A DNA stretch of 64,000 nt from Thermoactinospora rubra (GTDB lineage Bacteria > Actinomycetota > Actinomycetes > Streptosporangiales > Streptosporangiaceae), in assembly GCF_002093975.1 (NCBI RefSeq), contig NZ_MSZZ01000032.1:62001-126000 (forward strand), in the 5' to 3' direction. Numbering within the stretch: position 1 is the first letter of the stretch; every line of letters begins with the position of its first letter. Made by a program: the position numbers and the translations under genes. A model generated the notes under the pieces. That model worked only from the letters and a program-made list of their open reading frames with translations, was not told the origin of the DNA and did no database searches. Below are positions 51,176 to 58,866 of this stretch, piece after piece.

Positions 51176-51636
51176 TCGGACTGCCTCCCTCGGCCGATGA
51201 CGATCTCCGAGTGATCCATATGGTCATCCTCTCCGAGGGGACATGCATCCAGGCTCTATCACCAATTTGGAAAGTCTCGGCTCGTGACCGCCTGAACTCC
51301 CGCGCCGCCGGTCAAGCCATTGGCCGCCTGTGCCGCGACTCCGCCAATCACCCTCGATCACCCTGCTATCGGGCACGAGATGGCACGGTGGAACCAGGGA
51401 GACCTCCCTGACGATGTCGCCGACCAAGTGGTCTCCACTGTGGCTGAGCAGATAACGGCGCATACGGGCATTCCCGCAACCTGGGTACTCCTGAGCCAGT
51501 AGGTCTACGCAGATCTGGTCATGTCCCCTCGCATGACTCTCGGAATGGTTCCCAAAAGGACCGGGCAGCCGCCTCTCACCATCCTGTGCACGATCTTCCC
51601 GGAGTCGAGGCCCACCGGAGGCGTCCGCATGGGGCC
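51176..51636. other. 461-bp region without a supported gene
   Basis: No reading frame has a recognisable product. Base composition is lower in GC than neighbours. It may be decayed sequence continuing the truncated gene to its left. Confidence 0.4.
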
Positions 51637-52173
51637 TCAGCGCCGCGCGTGGCGGATCTTCAACCGCCCCAGCCCCACGGTCCCGGAGATCCGGATCCTC
51701 GGCCCGCCGGAGCGGGAACGCCGCCGGGTCCTGTAACGCAGGTCCTTCCACCCGGTGCGCAGCCCCTCGACGTCGACGATCGCGTCGCGAGGCACCGTGA
51801 TGCCGGCCCCGCCGGTACCGAGGTGCAGCTCGATGTCGACCACCGGATGCTCGAAGACCGCACGGGACAGGTCCAGGCGCACCCTCCCCAATGCCGACTC
51901 GACCTTGAGGAAGCGAGGCACCCGCCATGCGCCGCGCCGCCGGATCCGTCCGCTGACGGCGGCGATCGTGGACGCGGCGCCCGCCTTCTCCGGGAGCGAG
52001 ATCAGAGCCGACGCGAGCTCGCCGGGCGTCTTGGCGGTGAGCGCCTGGTGGAGGCGTGCGTCCAGCTCCTCGTGCGAGATGTGCCCTTCGGCGTACGCCT
52101 CCTGCAGCCGCAGCACCGCCGCGTCGCGGTCCTCTTCGCTGATCGGCGGCGGCCCACCGGCCCGGCCGGTCAC
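51637..52173 (-). CDS. DUF1707 domain protein (second DrrAB cassette)
   Basis: 178 aa from a GTG overlapping the permease stop (GTGA). The DUF1707 helix pair is ISEEDRDAAVLRLQEAYAEGHISHEELDARL, followed by GAWRVPRFLKVESALGRVRLDLSRAVFEHPVVDIEL. Paralogue of the protein at 29297-29815 with the same gene order. Confidence 0.8.
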   Translation of the reverse strand: MTGRAGGPPPISEEDRDAAVLRLQEAYAEGHISHEELDARLHQALTAKTPGELASALISLPEKAGAASTIAAVSGRIRRRGAWRVPRFLKVESALGRVRLDLSRAVFEHPVVDIELHLGTGGAGITVPRDAIVDVEGLRTGWKDLRYRTRRRSRSGGPRIRISGTVGLGRLKIRHARR

Positions 52174-52988
52174 CGTCCCCTGCGCATGAAGGCGCGGAGC
52201 GACAGCGGGACGAACACCGCCAGCAGCGCGGCCGACCAGAGCAGGACGGCGGCCACCGGGTGCGCGAGCGGCCAGGCCACGTCGCCGGACGGGACGCCCG
52301 GGTTGCCGAACAGCTCCCGGGAGGCGGCGGTGAGCGCGCTCACCGGGTTCCAGTCGGCCAGGAACCGCAGCCATCCCGGCATGCCGCCGGTCGGCACGAA
52401 AGCGTTGGACACCATCGTGAACGGCAGGAACAGCGGCACCAGCGCGTTGGCGGCCTCCTCGTTCCTCACCGCCAGGCCCACATAGACGCCCACCCAGCTC
52501 AGCGCGTACCGCAGCACGGTCATCAGCAGGAACGCCTCGACGGTGGGGACCAGGCCGCGGTGCGGCTGCCAGCCCACCAGCAGGCCCGTGCCCACCATGA
52601 CGGCCAGGAACGCCAGGCCGACCAGCAGGTCGGCGCCGGTCTGCCCGAACGGCACCGCCAGGCGCGCCATCGGCATGGAGCGGAACCGGTCCATCACGCC
52701 GCGGGAGGCGTCGGCGGCCACCCGGGCCATGACGCCCTGCGCGGCCGTGAAGGTCACCATCGCGAACAGGCCGGGCATGAGGTACTCGCGGTAGTCGCCG
52801 CCGCCCGGCACCTGGATCGCGCTGCCGAAGACGTACCCGAACAGCACCACCATGACGGCCGGGAAGACCAGCGCGGCGACGAGCTCCCCGGGCTGCCGGC
52901 GCAGCCGTCCCAGCTCGCGGCCGACCAGGGTCAGCCCGTCGGCGAACGTCCAGCGCAGGCGGCCCAGCGGCGAGGAGAGGGCGGTCAT
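52170..52988 (-). CDS. ABC-2 type exporter permease (DrrB-like)
   Basis: 272 aa, six TM helices. FPAVMVVLFGYVFGSAIQVPGG, GDYREYLMPGLFAMV, RFRSMPMARLAVPFG and SNAFVPTGGMPGWLRFLADWNPVSALT. It overlaps the ATPase gene by one base. Confidence 0.9.
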   Translation of the reverse strand: MTALSSPLGRLRWTFADGLTLVGRELGRLRRQPGELVAALVFPAVMVVLFGYVFGSAIQVPGGGDYREYLMPGLFAMVTFTAAQGVMARVAADASRGVMDRFRSMPMARLAVPFGQTGADLLVGLAFLAVMVGTGLLVGWQPHRGLVPTVEAFLLMTVLRYALSWVGVYVGLAVRNEEAANALVPLFLPFTMVSNAFVPTGGMPGWLRFLADWNPVSALTAASRELFGNPGVPSGDVAWPLAHPVAAVLLWSAALLAVFVPLSLRAFMRRGR

Positions 52989-53929
52989 CAGACGTGCTCC
53001 TTCCGGTCGGTGAGGCGCAGGAACACCTCGTCGAGGGTGGGACGGCGCAGCCGTACGTCGGCCGCCTCGACCCCGGCGCGGTCGAGCTCGCGCACGATGT
53101 CGGCGAGCCGGAAACCGCCGGCGGGCAGGGCGACGCTGAGCCGGCCGGCGTCCGTCACCGCGGGATCGGTCCCTGCCAGGGCATGCAGTACGGCTGCCGC
53201 CGCAGGCAACGCGGCGGGGTCTTCGAGGACGACGTCGAGGCGGTCCCCGATCGTGGCCTTCAGCTCGTCGGGCGTGCCGGTGGCGATCACCTGCCCGTGG
53301 TCGACGACGGCGATGTCGTCGGCCAGCCGGTCGGCCTCGTCCAGATACTGCGTGGTGAGCAGCACCGTGGTGCCGTCCGCCACCAGCTCGCGGACGCTGT
53401 CCCAGATCTCGCCGCGGCTGCGCGGGTCCAGGCCGGTGGTCGGCTCGTCCAGGAACAGCACCTCGGGGCGCAGGATGAGGCAGGTGATCAGGTCGAGGCG
53501 GCGCCGCATGCCGCCGGAGTAGCCGGCGACCGGGCGGTCGGCGGCGTCCGTCAGCCCGAAGCGTTCGAGCAGCTCGTCGGCCCGCCGGTGCGCCTCGCGG
53601 CGGGACAGGTGGTACAGGCGCCCGAACATGCGCAGGTTGCCGCGGCCGGTGAGCTTCTCGTCCACGGCGGCGTACTGGCCCGCGAGCCCGATCCTCTCCC
53701 GCACCTTGTCGGCCTGGCGGACGACGTCGTATCCGGCGATGCGGGCGTGCCCGGCGTCGGGATCGGACAAGGTCGCCAGGATGCGCACCGCGGTCGTCTT
53801 GCCCGCGCCGTTGGGCCCCAGCACGCCGCAGACCGTTCCGCGCGGGACGCTCAGGTCCAGGCCCCGCAGCGCATGGGTGTCGCCGAAGGACTTGTGCAGC
53901 CCCTCGGCGACCACGATCGGATCCGTCAC
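52988..53929 (-). CDS. ABC exporter ATP-binding protein (DrrA-like)
   Basis: 313 aa. Walker A GPNGAGKTT, signature YSGGMRRRLDLI, Walker B LFLDEPTTGLDPRSRGEIWD, and C-terminal RRPTLDEVFLRLTDR. Divergent from a TetR gene that probably represses it. Confidence 0.93.
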   Translation of the reverse strand: MTDPIVVAEGLHKSFGDTHALRGLDLSVPRGTVCGVLGPNGAGKTTAVRILATLSDPDAGHARIAGYDVVRQADKVRERIGLAGQYAAVDEKLTGRGNLRMFGRLYHLSRREAHRRADELLERFGLTDAADRPVAGYSGGMRRRLDLITCLILRPEVLFLDEPTTGLDPRSRGEIWDSVRELVADGTTVLLTTQYLDEADRLADDIAVVDHGQVIATGTPDELKATIGDRLDVVLEDPAALPAAAAVLHALAGTDPAVTDAGRLSVALPAGGFRLADIVRELDRAGVEAADVRLRRPTLDEVFLRLTDRKEHV

Positions 53930-53938
53930 GACTCCTCC

Positions 53939-54000
53939 ACTGGGTACGGCGTACGCATTTATGACGGCCAGCGTAAGTTACTGGGTACGATGTACGCAAG
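53939..54000. promoter_or_regulatory. two operator-like sites between ABC and TetR genes
   Basis: CTGGGTACGGCGTACGCA and CTGGGTACGATGTACGCA begin at 53940 and 53981, 41 bp apart. Each contains a GTAC-N3-GTAC palindrome (53944-53954 and 53985-53995). The second sits 19 bp before the TetR start. Confidence 0.7.
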
Positions 54001-54014
54001 TAGGGGGTGAAGCG

Positions 54015-54767
54015 ATGACCGACGCCGAGTACGTGAGCATCTGGATGCGGCCCGAGCGCCCGGCCCGCGGGCCCAGACCGGCTTACAGCCGCGCGCAGAT
54101 CACCGAGGCGGCGATCCGGATCGCCGACGCCGAGGGGCTGGAGGCCGCCACCATGCGCCGCATCGCCGCCGAGATCGGCGCGGGCGCGATGTCCCTCTAC
54201 CGGTACGTCCCGAGCCGCGACGACCTCGTCATGCTCATGGCCGACCGGCTGATGGGCGAGATCGACGTCGAGGGCGTGCCCTCCGGCGACTGGCGCGCGG
54301 ACCTGACCCGCTACGCCTACGAGGTGCGGGCGATGTGGCTGCGGCACCCGTGGATCGCCACCGTGCAGCGGTCGCTCCCCAGCCTCGGCCCCAACCAGCT
54401 GCTCTTGATCGAACGGCTGATGGGAGTGCTCGACGCCCACGTCTCCATCGACGAGAACCTCGCCCTCATGGCGATCCTGAACGGCTACGTCGAGGGCGCC
54501 GTCCGCGAGGAGATCAGCTCGGCCGAGGAGCTCCGCCGCAGCGGGCTCAGCGAGCCGGAGTGGATGGCGCGGAGCTATCCGTACATCCAGCAGCTGGTGA
54601 AGAGCGGGAAGTACCCGATCTTCACCAAGATCGTGATGGAGGCGCGCCAGCCGCACCTGAGCCGCGACGACCAGTTCCGGTACGGGCTGGAGCGCGTCCT
54701 CGACTGCATCGCCGCGGCCCTCCCGTCGACGGCACGCCGAGAGGGGCGGGAAGCCCGCGGCGATTAG
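54015..54767 (+). CDS. TetR family transcriptional regulator
   Basis: 250 aa. HTH: YSRAQITEAAIRIADAEGLEAATMRRIAAEIGAGAMSLYRYVPSRDDLVMLM. The C-terminal ligand domain is the TetR_C type (EFGLRRILDGI-like, here QFRYGLERVLDCIAAAL). The likely target is the divergent DrrAB-DUF1707 cassette. Confidence 0.92.
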   Translation: MTDAEYVSIWMRPERPARGPRPAYSRAQITEAAIRIADAEGLEAATMRRIAAEIGAGAMSLYRYVPSRDDLVMLMADRLMGEIDVEGVPSGDWRADLTRYAYEVRAMWLRHPWIATVQRSLPSLGPNQLLLIERLMGVLDAHVSIDENLALMAILNGYVEGAVREEISSAEELRRSGLSEPEWMARSYPYIQQLVKSGKYPIFTKIVMEARQPHLSRDDQFRYGLERVLDCIAAALPSTARREGREARGD

Positions 54768-54790
54768 GCGGGGGTGTCACCCGCGAGGGG

Positions 54791-55255
54791 TTACGGCCAG
54801 CCGAGCGGGTGGGAGCCGTCGGCGGGAGGCTCGCCGGCGGCCTCGTTGAAGGCGGCCATGGCCTCGACCAGTGCCCGGCGGTGCTCCGGCGCCATCCGGG
54901 AGACGATCGAGTCGATCTCCGCGCGGCGGCGGGCGGTGACCTCGTCGACCAGCCGCCGCCCCTCGGGAGTGAGCCGCATCAGGGTCTCGCGCCGGTTGTC
55001 CGGGTTGACCTCACGGACGATGAGGCCGGCGGCGGCGAGCCGGTCGGCCATGCGCATCGCGGTGGAGGAGTTGACGTCCAGCAGTTCGGCCATGGTGACG
55101 AGCTTGGTCTCGCCGTGGCCGGACAGCACGACGAGCATGCGGAACTGCGGCAGCGTCACCCTCTCCTCGACGGCTGCCAGGGAGCGGGCGGCGATGGCCA
55201 CCAGCACCCGCGAGCCGGTCAGCACGGCTGAGCTGACCATGTCGAGTTCTTGCAT
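54791..55255 (-). CDS. MarR family transcriptional regulator
   Basis: 154 aa. wHTH: VTLPQFRMLVVLSGHGETKLVTMAELLDVNSSTAMRMADRLAAAGLIVREVNPDNRRETLMRLTPEG. It follows the STAS gene in the same orientation with 14 bp between them, so probably co-transcribed. Confidence 0.9.
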   Translation of the reverse strand: MQELDMVSSAVLTGSRVLVAIAARSLAAVEERVTLPQFRMLVVLSGHGETKLVTMAELLDVNSSTAMRMADRLAAAGLIVREVNPDNRRETLMRLTPEGRRLVDEVTARRRAEIDSIVSRMAPEHRRALVEAMAAFNEAAGEPPADGSHPLGWP

Positions 55256-55269
55256 GAGCTCTTTCTATC

Positions 55270-55617
55270 TCACCCCAGGCGGGTGACGGCTTCCTGCGTG
55301 GTCGGGAAGATCTGGAAGCGCTCCGTCAGGCTGGTGAGCTGCAGCAACCGCAGCAGCCGCCCGTCCACCGCGCTCAGCGCCAGGCTCCCACCGGCCGACT
55401 CGGCCAGGGAAAGGCCGCCGAGCAGGACCGACAGGCCGCTGGAGTCGCAGAAGGTGAGCGCGGCGGCGTCGATCACCAGCGTCGGGGACCGGAACTCGGC
55501 TAGCGCCACGACGAGGCAGTCGCGCAGGGTCGGCGCGGTGAGCATGTCCAGCTCGCCGTGCAGGCGGAGGACCACCACGGTGCCGTGCCGGTCGATGTCG
55601 ACGGTGAAGGTGTCCAT
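55270..55617 (-). CDS. STAS-domain anti-sigma factor antagonist
   Basis: 115 aa single STAS domain. Strand VVVLRLHGELDMLTAP and the phosphorylatable Ser in TFCDSSGLSVLLGG, as in SpoIIAA/RsbV. A cognate kinase anti-sigma factor is not in the window. Its leader carries one copy of the 19-nt motif about 110 nt upstream of the start. Confidence 0.9.
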   Translation of the reverse strand: MDTFTVDIDRHGTVVVLRLHGELDMLTAPTLRDCLVVALAEFRSPTLVIDAAALTFCDSSGLSVLLGGLSLAESAGGSLALSAVDGRLLRLLQLTSLTERFQIFPTTQEAVTRLG

Positions 55618-55727
55618 GGTGGCGTGTTCCTCGGTAGCCCTGCCGCCGCGGCAGGATCATGGCCTGCGGCAAGCGCCGGGGATCCATCGTGTACGGCCCT
55701 GCGATGTCCGGCGCCGGGACGTCGGAC

Positions 55728-55746
55728 GCCGACCAGGCTTCCCGGC
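55728..55746 (-). promoter_or_regulatory. 19-nt leader motif, copy 1 (STAS gene)
   Basis: Minus strand GCCGGGAAGCCTGGTCGGC, sense to the STAS gene, 110 nt before its start. Confidence 0.7.
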
Positions 55747-55853
55747 TCACCCAGCCCCGAGACTAGCAGACCGTTGCTCTGTGCAAGAGTCATCTTCGCA
55801 GCCTGCACGACCTCGAAACCGAATGCTCACCGCCGGGTCGAGCGAACGGAGTC

Positions 55854-55925
55854 TCAGGCCAGATAGCGCAGCCACAGGTACGGCACGCACAGGGCGATGC
55901 CGAGCATGGTGGGACGGGTGTTCAC
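55854..55925 (-). pseudogene. tail remnant of NhaD/ArsB-type transporter
   Basis: Encodes IALCVPYLWLRYLA plus stop, the same C-terminus as the transporter at 63574 (IALCVPYLWLRYLV). The two share 35 identical bases (55864-55898 and 63584-63618). Only about 23 codons are open, beginning at a GTG, so this is a fragment left by duplication or rearrangement. Confidence 0.7.
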
Positions 55926-55946
55926 CGCGGGTCATCTCCCTCCAGG

Positions 55947-57536
55947 TCAGTTGCCGGCCAGGTCGCGCCGCTGGAAGGCGGCGATCCCGACGAGGGCGAG
56001 CGCCACCGTGACGGCGGTCAGCCAGAGCAGCGGAGCGGCGCTCACGTCTTGGGCGGGAACCTGCGGCAGATGGGCGAAGGGCGAGAGGCTCCTGATCCAG
56101 TCGTCCAGTTGGAGAAGCTCGCCGAGCTGGCCGAGGAGCGCGAAGGCCGCCAGCGCCGCCCAGGCCAGGGCGGTATACCGAGGGAGCAGGCCGAACAGCA
56201 GCATGGCGATTCCGGCGAGCACCCACGCCGCCGGCACCTGCACCCACGCCGCGCCCAGGAGCCGGATGACCTGCTCGGCCATCTCACCCGTGCGGGCACC
56301 GTGGGCCGATCCTGCGGCCAGCCCGCCCGCGGTCAGGACGGCCGCGGTGCCGCCAAGGGCCATGACCAGGTGGCTGAGCGCCCACTCCCGGCGCGATACG
56401 GCCCCGGCCAGCACGGGCTCGGCGCGGAGCGCGACCTCCTCAGCCTGCAACCGCAACGCCGACTGTACGGCGAAGCCACCCGCGACCAGGCCGAGTATCC
56501 CGATCTCCGCGGCCAGGAAGGTGTCGACGAGCGCGCCCGCGCCACCCATCCGCTCCAGGATCGCGGCGAGCTGCGGGTTGTCATCGACGACGTCTCCCAC
56601 GCTGGTGGCCAGCGCGCCGAGCATGGCCCCGACGACCGCGAAGCCGGCCGCCCAGCCCAGCAGCCCGCCCCGCTGCAACCGCCACGCGAGCGCCTGCGGA
56701 CTGGCCAGCCTCGGTGCCGCGTCCGCCGGGCCCCGCCTGGCCGGCAGCAACCCGCTGCCCACATCACGCCGCCTGGCCGGCAGCGCGGCGAGCCCGACGA
56801 GCACGAGCCCGGTCAGGACCAGCAGGCCGGCCACCCACCACCGTTCGCCGGCGAACGCCCGAACCCGCGGCGCCCAGCCCAGCGGCGACGCCCACGACAG
56901 GGCCTCGATGCCGGCCGCGTCACCCGAGGCGCGCAGCAGGAAGGCCAGGCCGAGCACCGAGACGGCCGCCCCGTTGGCGGAGCGCGCGTGCTCGGCCAGC
57001 TGGGCCGCCACCACGGCGACCCCGGCGAACAGCCAGCCGACGCCGCCCACAGCGAGGCCGAAGGCCAGCGCACCGGCCATCGGCAGCCCCTGACCGGACA
57101 GAGCCAGCGTCAGCAGGAGCGCGAGGAGGAGGTTCGCGCCCGCCGCCAGGATCACCGCGGCGGCCGGGATCGCGTGGCGGCCGACCGGGCAGGAGCCGAT
57201 CAGCTCCGCGCGGCCCGTCTCCTCCTCGGCGCGTGTGTGCCGCGTCACCAGCAGAATGCTCATCAAACCGGCGAGGACGGCGGCCAGGTTCGTGGCGCGC
57301 CAGGCGGTCAGCCCGCCGACGGAAGTGGCGTCGAAGACCGGCCCGGTGATCCCCTGCAGCGCCGGGGTGGAGCCGATGGTGACGCCGAGAGCGACGCGCT
57401 GCTCCATGGCGGGGTAGAGCTCGGCGATCGCCGAGGCGGTGCCCGCGACGGCTCCGGTGATGACGACGATCCAGACCGGGAGCATGAGGCGGTCACGGCG
57501 CAGCGCCAGCCGTACCAGCTCGAAGGTGCCAGTCAT
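55947..57536 (-). CDS. ABC exporter membrane protein (polyketide-antibiotic exporter type)
   Basis: 529 aa with about 12 TM helices, in two homologous halves. MTGTFELVRLALRRDRLMLPVWI is the usual N-terminus; TRHTRAEEETGRAELIGSCPVGR and LQAEEVALRAEPVLAGAVSRREWALSH are family hallmarks. It overlaps the ATPase gene by 4 bp (ATGA). Likely lipid or drug export. Confidence 0.9.
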   Translation of the reverse strand: MTGTFELVRLALRRDRLMLPVWIVVITGAVAGTASAIAELYPAMEQRVALGVTIGSTPALQGITGPVFDATSVGGLTAWRATNLAAVLAGLMSILLVTRHTRAEEETGRAELIGSCPVGRHAIPAAAVILAAGANLLLALLLTLALSGQGLPMAGALAFGLAVGGVGWLFAGVAVVAAQLAEHARSANGAAVSVLGLAFLLRASGDAAGIEALSWASPLGWAPRVRAFAGERWWVAGLLVLTGLVLVGLAALPARRRDVGSGLLPARRGPADAAPRLASPQALAWRLQRGGLLGWAAGFAVVGAMLGALATSVGDVVDDNPQLAAILERMGGAGALVDTFLAAEIGILGLVAGGFAVQSALRLQAEEVALRAEPVLAGAVSRREWALSHLVMALGGTAAVLTAGGLAAGSAHGARTGEMAEQVIRLLGAAWVQVPAAWVLAGIAMLLFGLLPRYTALAWAALAAFALLGQLGELLQLDDWIRSLSPFAHLPQVPAQDVSAAPLLWLTAVTVALALVGIAAFQRRDLAGN

Positions 57537-58414
57537 GGCGCGCTCCGGTAGTGACGCAGGAACAGCTCCTCGAGCGTCGGCGGCCTGCAGGTGAGCCCGC
57601 GTACACCTGACTCGGTGAGGATGCGCAGCGTCTCGCCGAGCTGGTCCGCGTCGACCTCGAAGCGCACGTGGGAGCCGTCGACCATCAGCTCGTGCACACC
57701 CGGGAGCTCGGGGATCCGGTCGAGCTCGGCGGCGACGGAGGTGCGGGTCAGGTGGCGCAGCTGGGCCAGGGTCCCGCTCTCGACGGCGCGACCGTCGCGG
57801 ACGATCGTGACCCGGTCGCACAGCGCCTCGACCTCGGCCAGGATGTGGCTGGACAGCAGCACCGTGCGGCCGTTGCCGCGCTCTTCCGTCACGCACTCGC
57901 GGAAGACGGCCTCCATGAGCGGGTCCAGCCCGGCGGTGGGCTCGTCGAGCAGGAGCAGTTCCACGTTGGAGGACAGGGCGGCGACGAGCGCGACCTTCTG
58001 CCGGTTGCCCTTGGAGTAGGCGTGGCCCTTCTTGGTCGGGTCGAGGTCGAAGCGCTCCAGCAGCGCCTTCTTGCGGCGCTGGTCGAGGCCGCCGCGCAAC
58101 CTGCCGAGCAGGTCGATGGTCTCGCCGCCGGACAGGGTCGGCCACAGCACGACGTCGCCGGGCACGTAGGCCAGCCGCCGGTGCAGCTCGACAGCATCGC
58201 GCCACGGGTGGCCGCCGAGGAGCTCGGCGTGGCCGGAGTCGGCCCGCAGCAGCCCGAGGAGGATGCGCAGGGTGGTGGTCTTGCCCGCGCCGTTGGGGCC
58301 GAGGAAGCCGTGGATCTCGCCCGTGTGCACGGTGAGATCCAGCCCGTCCAGGGCGCGTACGTGGCCGAAGGTCTTGGTCAGCCCGCTGATGAGCACGGCA
58401 GGATTGCCCGGCAT
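57533..58414 (-). CDS. ABC exporter ATP-binding protein
   Basis: 293 aa. Walker A GPNGAGKTTTLR, signature-like YSKGNRQKVALVAAL (family variant of the LSGGQ loop), Walker B ELLLLDEPTAGLDPLM and C-terminal CRPPTLEELFLRHYR. Drives the 12-TM permease. The 19-nt leader motif lies 34 nt upstream. Confidence 0.93.
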   Translation of the reverse strand: MPGNPAVLISGLTKTFGHVRALDGLDLTVHTGEIHGFLGPNGAGKTTTLRILLGLLRADSGHAELLGGHPWRDAVELHRRLAYVPGDVVLWPTLSGGETIDLLGRLRGGLDQRRKKALLERFDLDPTKKGHAYSKGNRQKVALVAALSSNVELLLLDEPTAGLDPLMEAVFRECVTEERGNGRTVLLSSHILAEVEALCDRVTIVRDGRAVESGTLAQLRHLTRTSVAAELDRIPELPGVHELMVDGSHVRFEVDADQLGETLRILTESGVRGLTCRPPTLEELFLRHYRSAP

Positions 58415-58448
58415 GGGCGCCTCCCTGAAGCCGGTCCGATATGACGTT

Positions 58449-58467
58449 GCCGACCAGGCTTCCCGGC
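58449..58467 (-). promoter_or_regulatory. 19-nt leader motif, copy 2 (ABC ATPase gene)
   Basis: Minus strand GCCGGGAAGCCTGGTCGGC, sense to the ABC gene, 34 nt before its start. The identity with copy 3 extends to 27 nt apart from the one Y position. Confidence 0.75.
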
Positions 58468-58531
58468 GCTCCACGATCGACGTTAACAGCGACCGCGTCG
58501 CCGCGCCAGATGCGACCTGACACATCGTCCA

Positions 58532-58812
58532 CGCCGGTCGTGTGGAGGCATGGACGAGAAGATCTCAGGCATGCGGCAGGGAGTTGCGGCCTTCGACCTG
58601 TTCGCGACCATGGCCCGTCACTCGTCCTCCTGAAGTGGTCCTTCATGGGTGATCACGGCCGAGGCAGGTGAGCTCGCCGACGTCACGATCTCGGGTCGGA
58701 AGATCGCCGGTACCTTCATCGGCCCGACGGCTGCCAGAAGGGCGCGCCTGAGCCGGTGCGTGACCCAGGCCATGGGTATCCGCAGGCCAGCCGGTAAAGT
58801 GAACAACGGTGC
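58532..58812. other. leader and spacer between ABC gene and nhaA
   Basis: No confident gene. A plus-strand frame from ATG 58772 encodes about 32 codons containing PGSLVG and ends in the ATGA overlap with nhaA. It could be a leader peptide, but the nucleotide conservation of the motif argues for an RNA or DNA signal. Confidence 0.35.
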
Positions 58813-58831
58813 GCCGGGAAGTCTGGTCGGC
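58813..58831 (+). promoter_or_regulatory. 19-nt leader motif, copy 3 (nhaA)
   Basis: GCCGGGAAGTCTGGTCGGC, 35 nt before the nhaA start. nhaA genes elsewhere are known to carry cation-sensing riboswitches (nhaA-I/II, lithium classes); I cannot confirm membership. Confidence 0.75.
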
Positions 58832-58866
58832 AACGTCGGACCAGTACCCGAGTACCTGGAGCACAC

